Source of the DNA: Halioxenophilus aromaticivorans
Lineage (GTDB): Bacteria; Pseudomonadota; Gammaproteobacteria; Pseudomonadales; Cellvibrionaceae
DNA length: 64,000 nucleotides
Assembly (NCBI RefSeq): GCF_042850945.1
Contig: NZ_AP031496.1
Location: forward strand, 3,162,001-3,226,000
Direction of reading: 5' to 3'
Shown: positions 35,059-43,873 of the stretch, piece after piece
Layout: every line of letters starts with the position of its first letter
Numbering within the stretch: position 1 is the first letter of the stretch
The notes under the pieces: generated by a model
The model's database searches: none
Seen by the model: the letters and a program-made list of their open reading frames with translations, nothing else
Told to the model about the DNA's origin: nothing
Made by a program: the position numbers and the translations under genes

Positions 35059-35757
35059 ATGACCAATGTCTTGCTGGTAGACGATGACAAGGAACTGTGT
35101 GCCCTGTTAAACGATTACTTAACCCAAGAAGGGTTTAACGTAAACGCGATTCACCACGGTGGCGAAGCCCTCGCTTTTTTAAAACAATCTCAACCCGATG
35201 TAGTGGTTCTCGACGTGGTTCTGCCAGTTTACAACGGCTACGAACTGCTGGGTAAAATCCGGGAATTCTCCCAGGTCCCCATCATTATGTTGACGGGCAA
35301 AAGTGATTCTATCGACCGTATTGTGGGGCTCGACCTAGGCGCCGACGACTATCTACCAAAGCCGTGTAACCCACGCGAACTAGTCGCTAGAATCAACGCC
35401 GTTAGACGCCGCATCGGTAGCGCTCAGGTGGCCCCCAGCGCAGAAGTATTAAATGTGAACGGCATCACGCTTAATCGCGGCAATCGCAGTTGTGTCTTCA
35501 ATGGCAACAGCCTGAATATTACCGGTGCCGAATTCTCAATACTCGACCAATTAATGTCTAAAGCCGGCAACATTTTAAGTAAAGAAATACTCACCGAAAA
35601 AGCACTCAGCAGAAAACTTACGCCCTACGACAGGAGCATTGACGTGCACGTGAGTAACATTCGTAAAAAGCTGGCTTCCATCGGCGTTGATAAGGACCAA
35701 ATTATTAATGTTCGCGGTGCCGGCTATATGTTTACTGTCACCAGTACTGCGGAATGA
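35059..35757 (+). CDS. OmpR/CpxR-like response regulator
   Basis: The 232-residue regulator has a receiver domain (about 1-118) and an OmpR-type winged helix (about 130-228). The acid pocket is DDD at 8-10, the phospho-acceptor Asp52 and the lysine Lys101. The position after the KP motif is Cys103, where most family members have Phe (KPF). The sequence resembles CpxR in LGADDYLPKP and NRELVARI-like regions, and the recognition helix region SIDVHVSNIRKKL is normal. Its stop overlaps the sensor start (ATGA). Envelope stress is the probable theme; a CpxP partner is absent here. Confidence 0.88.
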   Translation: MTNVLLVDDDKELCALLNDYLTQEGFNVNAIHHGGEALAFLKQSQPDVVVLDVVLPVYNGYELLGKIREFSQVPIIMLTGKSDSIDRIVGLDLGADDYLPKPCNPRELVARINAVRRRIGSAQVAPSAEVLNVNGITLNRGNRSCVFNGNSLNITGAEFSILDQLMSKAGNILSKEILTEKALSRKLTPYDRSIDVHVSNIRKKLASIGVDKDQIINVRGAGYMFTVTSTAE

Positions 35758-37157
35758 ATCGCCTACATATAAAAATGTTTGCGGTATTCTGGCTTGTAGC
35801 GGGAACCATTTCGCTCATTGCGCTTAGCTATGATAAAAATCGTACTAATCGTTCTGTGGCCATCATAACGCCTGCGCCTATGCCTAACTCTGTGTCACAG
35901 CGCTTGGCAGACGACCTCCTCTCTTCAATAATCGCCCACGATCTGGTTTCGCTCACTACGGCCTTCGCCGAGGGCGATGAGGACTTTAACCAATACGTCT
36001 ATATTCTCGACCCAAGTAACGAAGACTTACTACACCGCACCCTGCCCGAGAGCCTACAACCACTGGCAGCTCAGCTAAACAGCGAAAACCGTAATGCTCA
36101 GCTTGGCAAGCACATTGGTCGCTTAGTTACCCTCAGTGACGGTACCGAAGTTAAAGCGCTCACCTTTGTCAAAAGCCCAGTGGATGTTTACATGGCTGTG
36201 TATGCACCACACCTCTTTGCCTGGATTTTGTTTGGCTTGGTAACCAGTCTGGTAGCGTGCCTTTGGCTGGGGCATTGGATTGCCAATGATTTACGCCAAT
36301 TAAAATCCGCCAGCAAAAAGATCGCTCAAGGACAACTGTCCTCCCGTGTGCTCCCCAATAGTCACTTTGAGTGCGCGGAGCTGGCCGACCTAGGCAAAAA
36401 CTTTGATTTTATGGCCGAAGGTATTGAACACGCCCTGCTAGCCCAGCAGCGGGTGACCAAGGAAGTCTCACACGAATTGCGCGCGCCCATTGCCAGAATT
36501 GCGGTAGCCGTTGAATTGGCAAAACGCCAAATGCAAGGCCGTGGCGAACGCGAGCTCAACGTCATCGAGGAAGCCACAGAGTCCTTGCAGCATACCATCA
36601 CCAATATTTTGGCCATGCCTCGAGACGATCAAGAATCCTTTGAGCTACCGGATATTATTGACCTAGTACCTCTGTTGAAAAGCACTTTGAGGCAAAACAG
36701 AGCGGCAGCCAAACAGAAAGGCGTTCGCCTACTAACGTTGTTCAAATGCGAAGAGGTTCTTCTCAACACCAGGAGCTCAGTTTTGGTGGGTGTGTTTGAT
36801 AACGTTCTGCGCAACGCCATAAAATACACCAACCCCAATTCATCGGTATTTTTATCGCTTGGATTAATAAACAAAGGCTCCGCAGTTCAGGTGGTGATTG
36901 GCGATGAGGGCCCGGGCGTAGAGGGCTCGGATATCAACAAAATATTCCAGCCCTTCTACCGTGGCAATGTTGCGGCTCAGAGTAACGACGACGGCTGCGG
37001 CCTAGGCTTGGCCATCGCGCACCGCACGGTGGCTTTACATCAAGGCAACATCACCGCTGAAAACCGCCCCAACGGCGGACTTGTGGTCTTTATTACGCTT
37101 CCCACCGCCGCCGATCCCTCACTGGGAGAGGCTCACGCCAACGTCGTAACTGCCTAG
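35754..37157 (+). CDS. Membrane sensor histidine kinase, CpxA-like
   Basis: The 467-residue kinase has an N-terminal membrane span (about 5-25), a periplasmic domain (about 30-145) and a second span (LFAWILFGLVTSLVACLWLG, about 150-170). A HAMP-type linker follows, then the H box VSHELRAPIARI, N box NAIKYT, G1 GDEGPGV and G2 GCGLGLAIAH, so it should be an active kinase. It is translated together with the CpxR-like regulator. The signal is unknown. Confidence 0.9.
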   Translation: MNRLHIKMFAVFWLVAGTISLIALSYDKNRTNRSVAIITPAPMPNSVSQRLADDLLSSIIAHDLVSLTTAFAEGDEDFNQYVYILDPSNEDLLHRTLPESLQPLAAQLNSENRNAQLGKHIGRLVTLSDGTEVKALTFVKSPVDVYMAVYAPHLFAWILFGLVTSLVACLWLGHWIANDLRQLKSASKKIAQGQLSSRVLPNSHFECAELADLGKNFDFMAEGIEHALLAQQRVTKEVSHELRAPIARIAVAVELAKRQMQGRGERELNVIEEATESLQHTITNILAMPRDDQESFELPDIIDLVPLLKSTLRQNRAAAKQKGVRLLTLFKCEEVLLNTRSSVLVGVFDNVLRNAIKYTNPNSSVFLSLGLINKGSAVQVVIGDEGPGVEGSDINKIFQPFYRGNVAAQSNDDGCGLGLAIAHRTVALHQGNITAENRPNGGLVVFITLPTAADPSLGEAHANVVTA

Positions 37158-37184
37158 GCTTCATCCCCCTTACCCGTCCGACCC

Positions 37185-37850
37185 TTACCTATCAGATAAA
37201 TAACGTTCGTCATCGTAGTTTTTAACCAACTCTGGCCACAATACCGTGATGGTTGTGAGCACCGCCCCACCCATAAAGCCCTCAGGAAACATGGATACCG
37301 CAAACAGCCAGAGGTTATCTTGCAGCACTACCCTCAAGCTCCACACATCCAGCGCCCAAAACAACGCCAGTATTGTTAGCGCCGAGGCCGCTGTGGTGGC
37401 CATGGAACCAAAGAATCCACCGCCCAACAGGTAAACGAAGAGGTTATTCACCGGTAAAGCAAGCACCAATCGGCGCACCCCGTAGGCAATGGAGGCTGGT
37501 ATCAACACTGCCAGTAACATCTGGGAGCTCAGCGTATACCACGGCATGGGCTCTAGCAGCTGATTGACCACGACTGCCATGGCACCCAGGATAACGGTAA
37601 GTGGCCAGCCAAATATAAACACGGCGGCGGTTAAGCCGCATAAATGCACGCTGAAGGATTGCGCTGCGGGAATGCGTAATAGCCAGATAAAACTGATGAC
37701 AATCCAATAGCCTATCCAGAGCAAGCTGCGTTCTCGCACAGAAAAAAACGCGCGCCACGGCGCCTGGTACAACGCCAATGCCGACCCGACGCAGCAAGCA
37801 GCGAAAGATACCCAAAGGAATAAATCGCCAGGATAGATGCTGACTAGCAA
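37185..37850 (-). CDS. CbiM-like / COG3235 membrane protein (energy-coupling factor permease-like)
   Basis: The 221-residue protein has six or so hydrophobic segments and the conserved histidine-containing phrase SFSVHLCGLTAAVFIFGW (about residues 65-82) plus GFMGGAVLTT near the C-terminus. It belongs to the predicted metal (cobalt/nickel) permease-related family often called energy-coupling factor permease; no ABC partner is nearby. An in-frame stop just upstream and the absence of ATG make TTG 37850 the likely start. No cobalamin riboswitch was recognised upstream. Confidence 0.75.
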   Translation of the reverse strand: MLVSIYPGDLFLWVSFAACCVGSALALYQAPWRAFFSVRERSLLWIGYWIVISFIWLLRIPAAQSFSVHLCGLTAAVFIFGWPLTVILGAMAVVVNQLLEPMPWYTLSSQMLLAVLIPASIAYGVRRLVLALPVNNLFVYLLGGGFFGSMATTAASALTILALFWALDVWSLRVVLQDNLWLFAVSMFPEGFMGGAVLTTITVLWPELVKNYDDERYLSDR

Positions 37851-38132
37851 GACAGAGCCCCACCACGGCGTCCGCGCACAGTGCTAATAAATTGCATTAA
37901 AAATGCCAAGAGATTGACGCGCTCACTCAGCCCCAAGAAAAATACCTTGTAAGCTATTGGTTTAAATACGTTTTTCAGAAAAAAAATAAATGGCACGATC
38001 TTAGCTTAATGACGTTAAAGTGGGAATTGTTGGTTATTTACTGTTAAGTCCTTGACTACGCTGCCGACAAACCTGTTTGAAGCACCCGATGGCTAAGCGC
38101 CTTTACGGGTATTACTGACTTAGGACGAACTT
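37851..38132. other. Intergenic region upstream of the diguanylate cyclase
   Basis: About 280 bases lie between two divergent genes. The stretch is A+T-rich around 37970-38000 and has no gene, riboswitch core or clear promoter that I could identify. Confidence 0.35.
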
Positions 38133-39032
38133 ATGCTTTCTCCAACAGGCACACGTGATCGATTCAGCAAACGCGCAGCGCTGGTAACCCAAAAATCGCC
38201 GGTTCCAGACTTGGGCGATACGCTCACCTTCGTACAAAGCTTACAGTCTAGCCTTGAACTCGAGGTGATACTGCCACTGTTATTGGAACGCTTGTGTCTG
38301 TTTATACCCGGCAGCCGAATGAGCTACCGACATGAGTCTCTGGGTATTGAACTTGAGTTTGGCGGACCTAAGCTCAAGCACCAGTTTTACTACCAACTTA
38401 AAACAGAGCATCAAGAGCTGGGTGAAATACGTATCAGTAACTCAAAAAGACTCAACGAGGGCCACTTAAAAGCCATCGAAGAGAATTTATCACACCTATT
38501 GTTTCCCCTGCGTAACGCTATGCTGTACCAAGAGGCCATTCGTAGTGCACGGGTGGACGCTCTAACAGGGGTTGGCAATCGCTTTGCCTTCAGCCGGTCG
38601 TTCGAGCGTGAGCACGCCTTGGCAATGCGTCACCAAAATGATCTGTCTTTGCTGGTTTTGGATGTTGATTATTTCAAATCTATCAACGATCGCTACGGAC
38701 ACTTGGTGGGTGACCAAGTGTTGCGTGAGGTGGCCCAAGCGATACAAAATGCTATGCGGCAAACGGATATGGTATTTCGCTATGGCGGCGAGGAATTTAC
38801 CGCCATATTGACCAAGACAGACGCAGAAGGTGCGGCAGTCATTGCTGACCGCGTCCGTAAGCACGTGGCCGATTTGTATATCCGCCATGAAGGCCAGCGT
38901 ATCGCGGTCACCATAAGCATCGGCGCTAGCAGCTCGTCGGATTCCGTTGATGGCAGAGCCATGTTCGAGCAAGCCGACAATAACCTTTACCGAGCAAAGC
39001 GTAACGGTCGTAACCAAGTCTGCAGCGGGTAA
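38133..39032 (+). CDS. Diguanylate cyclase (GGDEF domain) with N-terminal GAF-like region
   Basis: The 299-residue protein has a GAF-like N-terminal region (about 25-135) and a C-terminal GGDEF domain (about 140-298). The active motif is RYGGEEF, preceded at the right distance by the inhibitory RxxD site RQTD. GVGNRFAF and LDVDYFKSINDRYGH show the usual substrate-binding residues. It should make c-di-GMP from two GTP with product inhibition. AGGACGAA precedes the ATG. It stands alone. Confidence 0.92.
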   Translation: MLSPTGTRDRFSKRAALVTQKSPVPDLGDTLTFVQSLQSSLELEVILPLLLERLCLFIPGSRMSYRHESLGIELEFGGPKLKHQFYYQLKTEHQELGEIRISNSKRLNEGHLKAIEENLSHLLFPLRNAMLYQEAIRSARVDALTGVGNRFAFSRSFEREHALAMRHQNDLSLLVLDVDYFKSINDRYGHLVGDQVLREVAQAIQNAMRQTDMVFRYGGEEFTAILTKTDAEGAAVIADRVRKHVADLYIRHEGQRIAVTISIGASSSSDSVDGRAMFEQADNNLYRAKRNGRNQVCSG

Positions 39033-39064
39033 CCACGCTACAAATAAGTTAGGATTTCTCTCGC

Positions 39065-39895
39065 TTAGGAACGTTTATGCCCACGAGAGCGCAGCTTTTT
39101 CTCTCTTCGCTCTCGGGCTTGTTTCTCACTGGGGCTTACGGCTTTGTATTTTGGCGGTGTAATGCCCGCCGTAAGGCAAAGGTCAGACACCTCTCTGGGC
39201 ATTAGCTCCACCCACTGGCCCACGCGCACATGGGAAGGAATAAAGATATTGCCGTATCGCACACGTTTTAACCGGCTAACTTTTACCCCCTGGGACTCCC
39301 ACAAGCGCCTTACTTCACGATTACGACCTTCCATTACCACACAATAGAACCAGCGGTTTTTCCCCTCACCCGCCCCGTCTACGATATCGGTGAACTTGGC
39401 AACGCCATCATCGAGCAATACACCTTCTATAAGCCGCTTTTTCATATCCTCGTCAACCGTGCCCTGGATCCTAACCAAGTACTCGCGATCAATCACCGAC
39501 GACGGGTGCATAAGCTTATGAGCCAATTCCCCGTCGTTGGTGAATAGCAGCAAACCACTAGTGTTGAAATCCAGTCGGCCCACGGATATCCAGCGCCCAT
39601 TGTTCAGCTTGGGCAGCCGGTCGTAGACCGTGCGCCGCCCTTCCGGATCAGAGCGCGAGCAAATCTCACCCTCTGGTTTGTTATACAGCAGAACACGCTG
39701 GCGCTCACTTTCGGGCTGGTCACTGACCTTTTTTCCGCGAAAGGTTAATTTATCATCTGCGGTTACCCGGTCACCGAGGCTTGCCACCTGCCCGTTGACC
39801 ATCACTTCGCCTTGCGCGATAGCGCGCTCCATTTCACGTCGCGAGCCTAAACCGGCGCGCGCCAGTACTTTTTGTAATTTTTCGTCTTCGGCCAT
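39065..39895 (-). CDS. rluB: 23S rRNA pseudouridine synthase RluB-type
   Basis: This RsuA/RluB family enzyme is expected to make pseudouridine 2605 of 23S rRNA. The 276-residue protein has an N-terminal S4 RNA-binding domain (KVLARAGLGSRREMERAI, about 7-24) and a catalytic domain with the aspartate in GRLDFNTSGLLLFTND and EGRNREVRRLWE. It ends with a basic tail. It lies 20 bases after scpB in the conserved scpAB-rluB arrangement. Confidence 0.92.
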   Translation of the reverse strand: MAEDEKLQKVLARAGLGSRREMERAIAQGEVMVNGQVASLGDRVTADDKLTFRGKKVSDQPESERQRVLLYNKPEGEICSRSDPEGRRTVYDRLPKLNNGRWISVGRLDFNTSGLLLFTNDGELAHKLMHPSSVIDREYLVRIQGTVDEDMKKRLIEGVLLDDGVAKFTDIVDGAGEGKNRWFYCVVMEGRNREVRRLWESQGVKVSRLKRVRYGNIFIPSHVRVGQWVELMPREVSDLCLTAGITPPKYKAVSPSEKQARERREKKLRSRGHKRS

Positions 39896-39915
39896 AATGT
39901 GTTTACTGCGTTGTG

Positions 39916-41061
39916 TTAAGACCGATCAAATAACGACGTGGATGAACTCGTAATCTCGTCGGTGGTTTGTTCGTCTTTTGGCGTTGCGCTATCTTCTAGT
40001 GATTCTGGCGCATCAGCCTCTAAGGGTTCATCCGAGTCGGAGGCCAAGTCGGAACTTGGGTCATCGGTGCTTGGTTGTGGCTGCGGGTCTGACGACAGCG
40101 ACCGGCCTGGTTCAGCAGATTCATCTGGCTCAGGTTGGTCCGAGGCAGCTGACGGCGTTGGCGATTCGGAATCGAACGCCGTCGGCTCATCCTCACTGCC
40201 AGATACCGTATCCTCGTCGTCCTCTGCCTGTTCAACGTTGCTTTCAGTGGCAAACGAGGCTTGTTCGTCATCACTGTCATCTGCCGGTACTTGAGACGCT
40301 GGTGTTTCCAACTCGCCTGCCTCCGATTCAGCTTGGTCAGGGTCGGCGGCAATCTCAGAGCTGGCTTCGGCATCGCCGTCGGTGCCACCGACCAGCGCTT
40401 TCTGGTTGTCTTGATGGGCTTCGTCGGCGCTGTCAGAGTCATTCGGCTGGGATTGAACATCACCTTGGTCGTTACTGGGCTCCAAATTCAGCTCCGAGTT
40501 TAGCTGATCCAAGTCCGCCAACTCGCCTAACGAAGGTAATTCTTCCAAACTGTTTAAGTTAAAGTAGTCCAGAAAGGTGCGCGTGGTAGCGTAGAGCGAG
40601 GGGCGACCCGGCACATCGCGATGGCCAACCACTTTAACCCAATCACGCTCTGCCAGGGTTTTAATGATGTGCGAACTTACCGCTACGCCACGAATCTCTT
40701 CGATGTCACCACGAGTAATGGGCTGCCGATAGGCGATGAGCGCCAGGGTTTCTAGCATGGCACGGGAGTACCTTTGCGGCTTTTCTTCCCACAATCTGTT
40801 AACCCACTGAGCGGTTTCGCTGCGCACTTGAAAGCGCCAGCCACTGCTAACTTCTCGCAACTCGAAGCCGCGTCCTTCGCAGTCTGCAACGATGGCTTGC
40901 AAAGCGGCCTGAACATCTTCACGAGTGATTTCAGTCTCGTCCTCGAGCAGTGAATCCTCTGGGGTAAACAATTCTAACAGGCGCTTGACATCCATTGGCT
41001 GCCCGGCGGCCAATAATGCGCCCTCAATGATTTGTTTTAATTGGTTGTGTGCAATCGTCAT
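39916..41061 (-). CDS. scpB: Segregation and condensation protein B with long acidic C-terminal tail
   Basis: ScpB is the winged-helix subunit of the SMC-ScpAB condensin. The core (about residues 1-182) is normal, with LETLALIAYRQPITRGDIEEIRG (quoted here in halves: LETLALIAYR and QPITRGDIEEIRG) and PGRPSLYATT. Residues about 185-381 form a Asp/Glu/Ser/Pro-rich tail with almost no basic residues and no known domain; typical ScpB ends near residue 200-230. Its ATG overlaps the scpA stop (ATGA). Confidence 0.92.
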   Translation of the reverse strand: MTIAHNQLKQIIEGALLAAGQPMDVKRLLELFTPEDSLLEDETEITREDVQAALQAIVADCEGRGFELREVSSGWRFQVRSETAQWVNRLWEEKPQRYSRAMLETLALIAYRQPITRGDIEEIRGVAVSSHIIKTLAERDWVKVVGHRDVPGRPSLYATTRTFLDYFNLNSLEELPSLGELADLDQLNSELNLEPSNDQGDVQSQPNDSDSADEAHQDNQKALVGGTDGDAEASSEIAADPDQAESEAGELETPASQVPADDSDDEQASFATESNVEQAEDDEDTVSGSEDEPTAFDSESPTPSAASDQPEPDESAEPGRSLSSDPQPQPSTDDPSSDLASDSDEPLEADAPESLEDSATPKDEQTTDEITSSSTSLFDRS

Positions 41062-41960
41062 TGTGCTCGCGACTTTACGTGAATTGGACCAAAGGGCTCG
41101 TTCTGTATGATTTCCACCAACGATTCCTTTATCAGCTCCATAACAGCCAAAAAGGTCACCACGACGCCAAGGCGCCCTTCAGATACCCGAAATAAGCTCA
41201 CAAACGGCGTGAATTGTCCGTGGGACAGTTTATCCAATACCTGGCCCATACGCTCCCGAGTGGACAGCTTTTCTTTCTCTACCTGGTGACTGGTGAACAT
41301 ATCGGCGCGACGCAACACTTCGGACAAGGCCAGCAGGAGTTCTTTCATGTCGACCTCAGGCTCCGGCCGTGTCAAATTTCGATCCGGCCCCTGGGCATAC
41401 GCCGGGTGAATATCCCTGCCCACCCGAGGCAGTGCGTCAATATCTTCCGCCGCTTGCTTAAAGCGTTCGTATTCCTGCAGCCGCCGAATCAACATTGCCC
41501 GCGGATCCTCTTCTTCTTCATCTTCAGAAGGGGCTCTGGGTAGTAGCATGCGTGATTTGATCTCCGCCAGCATGGCCGCCATCACCAAGTACTCTGCCGC
41601 CAGTTCAAACTGCAGTGCGTTCATCATTTCGACGTAATTGATGTACTGCCGAGTGATGTCGGATACATTGATTTCTAAAATATCGATGTTTTGCTTGCGG
41701 ATCAGATACAGCAATAAATCTAACGGCCCCTCAAACACCTCGAGGATGATCTCCAGCGCATCGGGTGGTATGTACAGATCCTTGGGGACTTCCGTGAGGG
41801 CTTTGCCTGCCACGATAGCAAACGGCATTTCACCCTGAGCCGGGGCGCTAGGCTCCTCACCAGCACTGCCCGAGGCTTCGGGTGCTGGCGGGGTTGTGGC
41901 CACGGCCTCGCTCTGGGGTTGCTGTTCGACGATGTCTGTATCTTCGGTTTCTTGGCTCAC
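41058..41960 (-). CDS. scpA: Segregation and condensation protein A
   Basis: ScpA is the kleisin subunit that bridges the SMC heads in chromosome condensation. After a low-complexity N-terminal extension of about 60 residues the family core begins with LEVFEGPLDLLLYLIRKQ and continues to AEYLVMAAMLAEIKSRMLLP. A shorter start near MPFAIVAGKAL (about residue 45) is possible. The C-terminal winged helix reads RLGVVVTFLAVMELIK. It is translationally coupled to scpB. Confidence 0.93.
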   Translation of the reverse strand: MSQETEDTDIVEQQPQSEAVATTPPAPEASGSAGEEPSAPAQGEMPFAIVAGKALTEVPKDLYIPPDALEIILEVFEGPLDLLLYLIRKQNIDILEINVSDITRQYINYVEMMNALQFELAAEYLVMAAMLAEIKSRMLLPRAPSEDEEEEDPRAMLIRRLQEYERFKQAAEDIDALPRVGRDIHPAYAQGPDRNLTRPEPEVDMKELLLALSEVLRRADMFTSHQVEKEKLSTRERMGQVLDKLSHGQFTPFVSLFRVSEGRLGVVVTFLAVMELIKESLVEIIQNEPFGPIHVKSRAQ

Positions 41961-42086
41961 AAGCAGTTCTTTTCGTTGATGATTGGGCGCCGAAGCCGCC
42001 TAAAAACCTGCACAGCCAGACTCCGCTACACCGTGGGGCGGCGATTATAGCGGCTAAGCCATAGACTTCCTAGGTGGCTGTCAGCT

Positions 42087-42719
42087 TTATTCCTCGAGTT
42101 CAAAACCGTCAATGGGACCCAGCCCCTGCCGAACCAAACGAGCTGCATTATCAGTGAAATCGATGACGGTGGTGGCCTCCATTCCGCAGTAGCCGCCATC
42201 GATCACCAACTCCAGCTGGTGTTCTAGTACGTCACGGATGTCGTAGGGGTCCGTCATGGGCAACTCTTCGTTGGGCAATATCAAGGTACTGCTCATTAAC
42301 GGTTCGCCAAGCTCTTCCATCAGGGCCAACGCAATTGGGTTGGCAGGCACACGCATTCCAATGGTTTTACGCTTAGGGTGCATCAATCGCCTGGGCACTT
42401 CCGAGGTTGCCGGCAAAATGAAGGTATAGGGTCCGGGCGTGTGTGCTTTGATTGCTCTAAAGACTTGGTTATCCACTTTGGCGTAGGTCGCCAACTCCGA
42501 GAGGTCTCGGCACATCAGGGTAAAGTTATGCTCCTTTCCCAACTGACGCACCATACGGATTCTCTCCAGCGCCATTTTGTCGCCAATTTGACAACCCAAT
42601 GCGTATGCGGAGTCTGTAGGATACACAACCAAACCGCCCCTGCGGATGATATCGACAGCCTGCTTAATCAACCGTGCCTGAGGGTTTTCCGGATGTATTT
42701 GAAAAAATTGAGACACCAT
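42087..42719 (-). CDS. yciO: YciO-type Sua5/YrdC family protein
   Basis: The 210-residue protein resembles E. coli YciO: GGLVVYPTDSAYALGCQ (about residues 29-45), HNFTLMCRDLSELATYA, TPGPYTFILPAT and GMRVPANPIALALM. Sua5/YrdC proteins make threonylcarbamoyl-AMP for t6A in tRNA; YciO has related but weaker activity and its role is less clear. It sits between rnm and scpA, the conserved neighbourhood. Confidence 0.9.
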   Translation of the reverse strand: MVSQFFQIHPENPQARLIKQAVDIIRRGGLVVYPTDSAYALGCQIGDKMALERIRMVRQLGKEHNFTLMCRDLSELATYAKVDNQVFRAIKAHTPGPYTFILPATSEVPRRLMHPKRKTIGMRVPANPIALALMEELGEPLMSSTLILPNEELPMTDPYDIRDVLEHQLELVIDGGYCGMEATTVIDFTDNAARLVRQGLGPIDGFELEE

Positions 42720-42761
42720 TACTCCTTATCTGAATACTGCCGCTGGTTTTGGTCACTGGCT

Positions 42762-43610
42762 CTAATCACCAACCACCACTGCCCAATCGGCCCATACCGG
42801 CTCAACACCGGCTGGTAGCTGGCCACTGCTTCCCAGCGCTTGCCAAGGCACATCCGGGGCATGAAAATCACTGCCAACTGAACCCTGCAACTGGGTTTTT
42901 TGACAGATTTTGACCATATCTTTGGTTTGCTGCGGCTTTTGATCAGCACCGCTTATGACTTCAATACCTCGACCACCCGCGGCTTGAAAATCCTGGCAAA
43001 GCTGTAACAGCTTGGTTCTGGTCAACTGGTACTTCAGCGGATGGGCAACTACTGCGGTACCGCCCGCCTGGTTGATCCACTCTACCACGACCTCGATCTC
43101 CGGCCACTGCTGCTTAACATCGCCGATTTTACCTGCTCCCAAGTAACGCTTAAACGCCTGGGCGATATTTTTCACAGCGCCGACATCGACCAAGTGCTGA
43201 GCAAAATGCGGCCTGCCAACCTGCGCCCCACCAGCCAATGCCTCGGCACCGGCAAGAGTACCGTGGAGGCCAACTTTAGCCAGCTGGCGAGCGATCTCTT
43301 GGGCTCTGGCCTGCCGCTGCTTGCCCATATATTCGGTTGCTTGCAACAGCGCCGGATTACTAGCGTCAAAGTGCAAACCTACCACATGGATGCCGCGCCG
43401 AGCCCAAACACAGGAGAACTCAATACCGGATATGCAGTCTATGCCGACGCTAGCAGCATGTGCTTGCGCCCTGGTTAGGCCTGCGATGGAGTCGTGGTCG
43501 GTTAACGCTAAATGGGTCACACCAGCGTTTGCAGCTCGCTCGACCAACTGCTCGGGGCTCAAAACGCCATCAGAGCAGTTGGAATGGCAATGTAAATCAA
43601 AAACGCTCAA
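42762..43610 (-). CDS. rnm: PHP-domain 3',5'-nucleoside bisphosphate phosphatase / RNase AM type
   Basis: The 282-residue PHP phosphoesterase matches YciV/TrpH-type proteins: DLHCHSNCSDGVLSPEQL at the start, LTDHDSIAGL, HVVGLHFD, VVAHPLKY and GSDFHAPD give the metal-binding histidines and aspartates. Characterised relatives remove phosphate from 3',5'-bisphosphates and trim 5S/16S/23S rRNA 5' ends. It heads the leftward string rnm-yciO-scpA-scpB-rluB. Confidence 0.9.
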   Translation of the reverse strand: MSVFDLHCHSNCSDGVLSPEQLVERAANAGVTHLALTDHDSIAGLTRAQAHAASVGIDCISGIEFSCVWARRGIHVVGLHFDASNPALLQATEYMGKQRQARAQEIARQLAKVGLHGTLAGAEALAGGAQVGRPHFAQHLVDVGAVKNIAQAFKRYLGAGKIGDVKQQWPEIEVVVEWINQAGGTAVVAHPLKYQLTRTKLLQLCQDFQAAGGRGIEVISGADQKPQQTKDMVKICQKTQLQGSVGSDFHAPDVPWQALGSSGQLPAGVEPVWADWAVVVGD

Positions 43611-43721
43611 TAAATAGCCTTACCGAATTTATGTGAAGTAACGCAAAGATAGATAAAGGCGCGCAAACCATCATTATCTCCCGCATTTGCGATCCAGGGT
43701 GTCGCATTAACACCTTTCGCT

Positions 43722-43750
43722 TTGAAAGCTTTGGTTCTAACACGTTACAC
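43722..43750 (+). promoter_or_regulatory. Candidate sigma-70 promoter of the seven-gene operon
   Basis: TTGAAA (43722-43727), 17 bases, TTACAC (43745-43750). A perfect hairpin CGCGCC-TAAA-GGCGCG at 43755-43770 begins where transcription would start. It was found by eye. Confidence 0.4.
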
Positions 43751-43754
43751 TACG

Positions 43755-43770
43755 CGCGCCTAAAGGCGCG
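43755..43770 (+). other. Perfect G+C hairpin next to a promoter
   Basis: A 6-bp stem with a TAAA tetraloop lies right after the candidate promoter and about 105 bases before the first start codon. There is no T tract, so it is not a terminator; it could protect the mRNA 5' end. Confidence 0.4.
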
Positions 43771-43873
43771 GCCCTGGCCGATAGATTAACACAGACAAGA
43801 CCACGTAATAGAGTGCATCTCACCTTAGGCTGAAACGAAGCTTCAGCCATCACTCACCAATGAAAAGACCTGA

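Noticed and set aside
39938..40562. Two long plus-strand frames opposite scpB
   Set aside because: They are antisense to the repetitive acidic tail and consist of Ser/Gly or Arg/Pro/His runs that mirror its codons.
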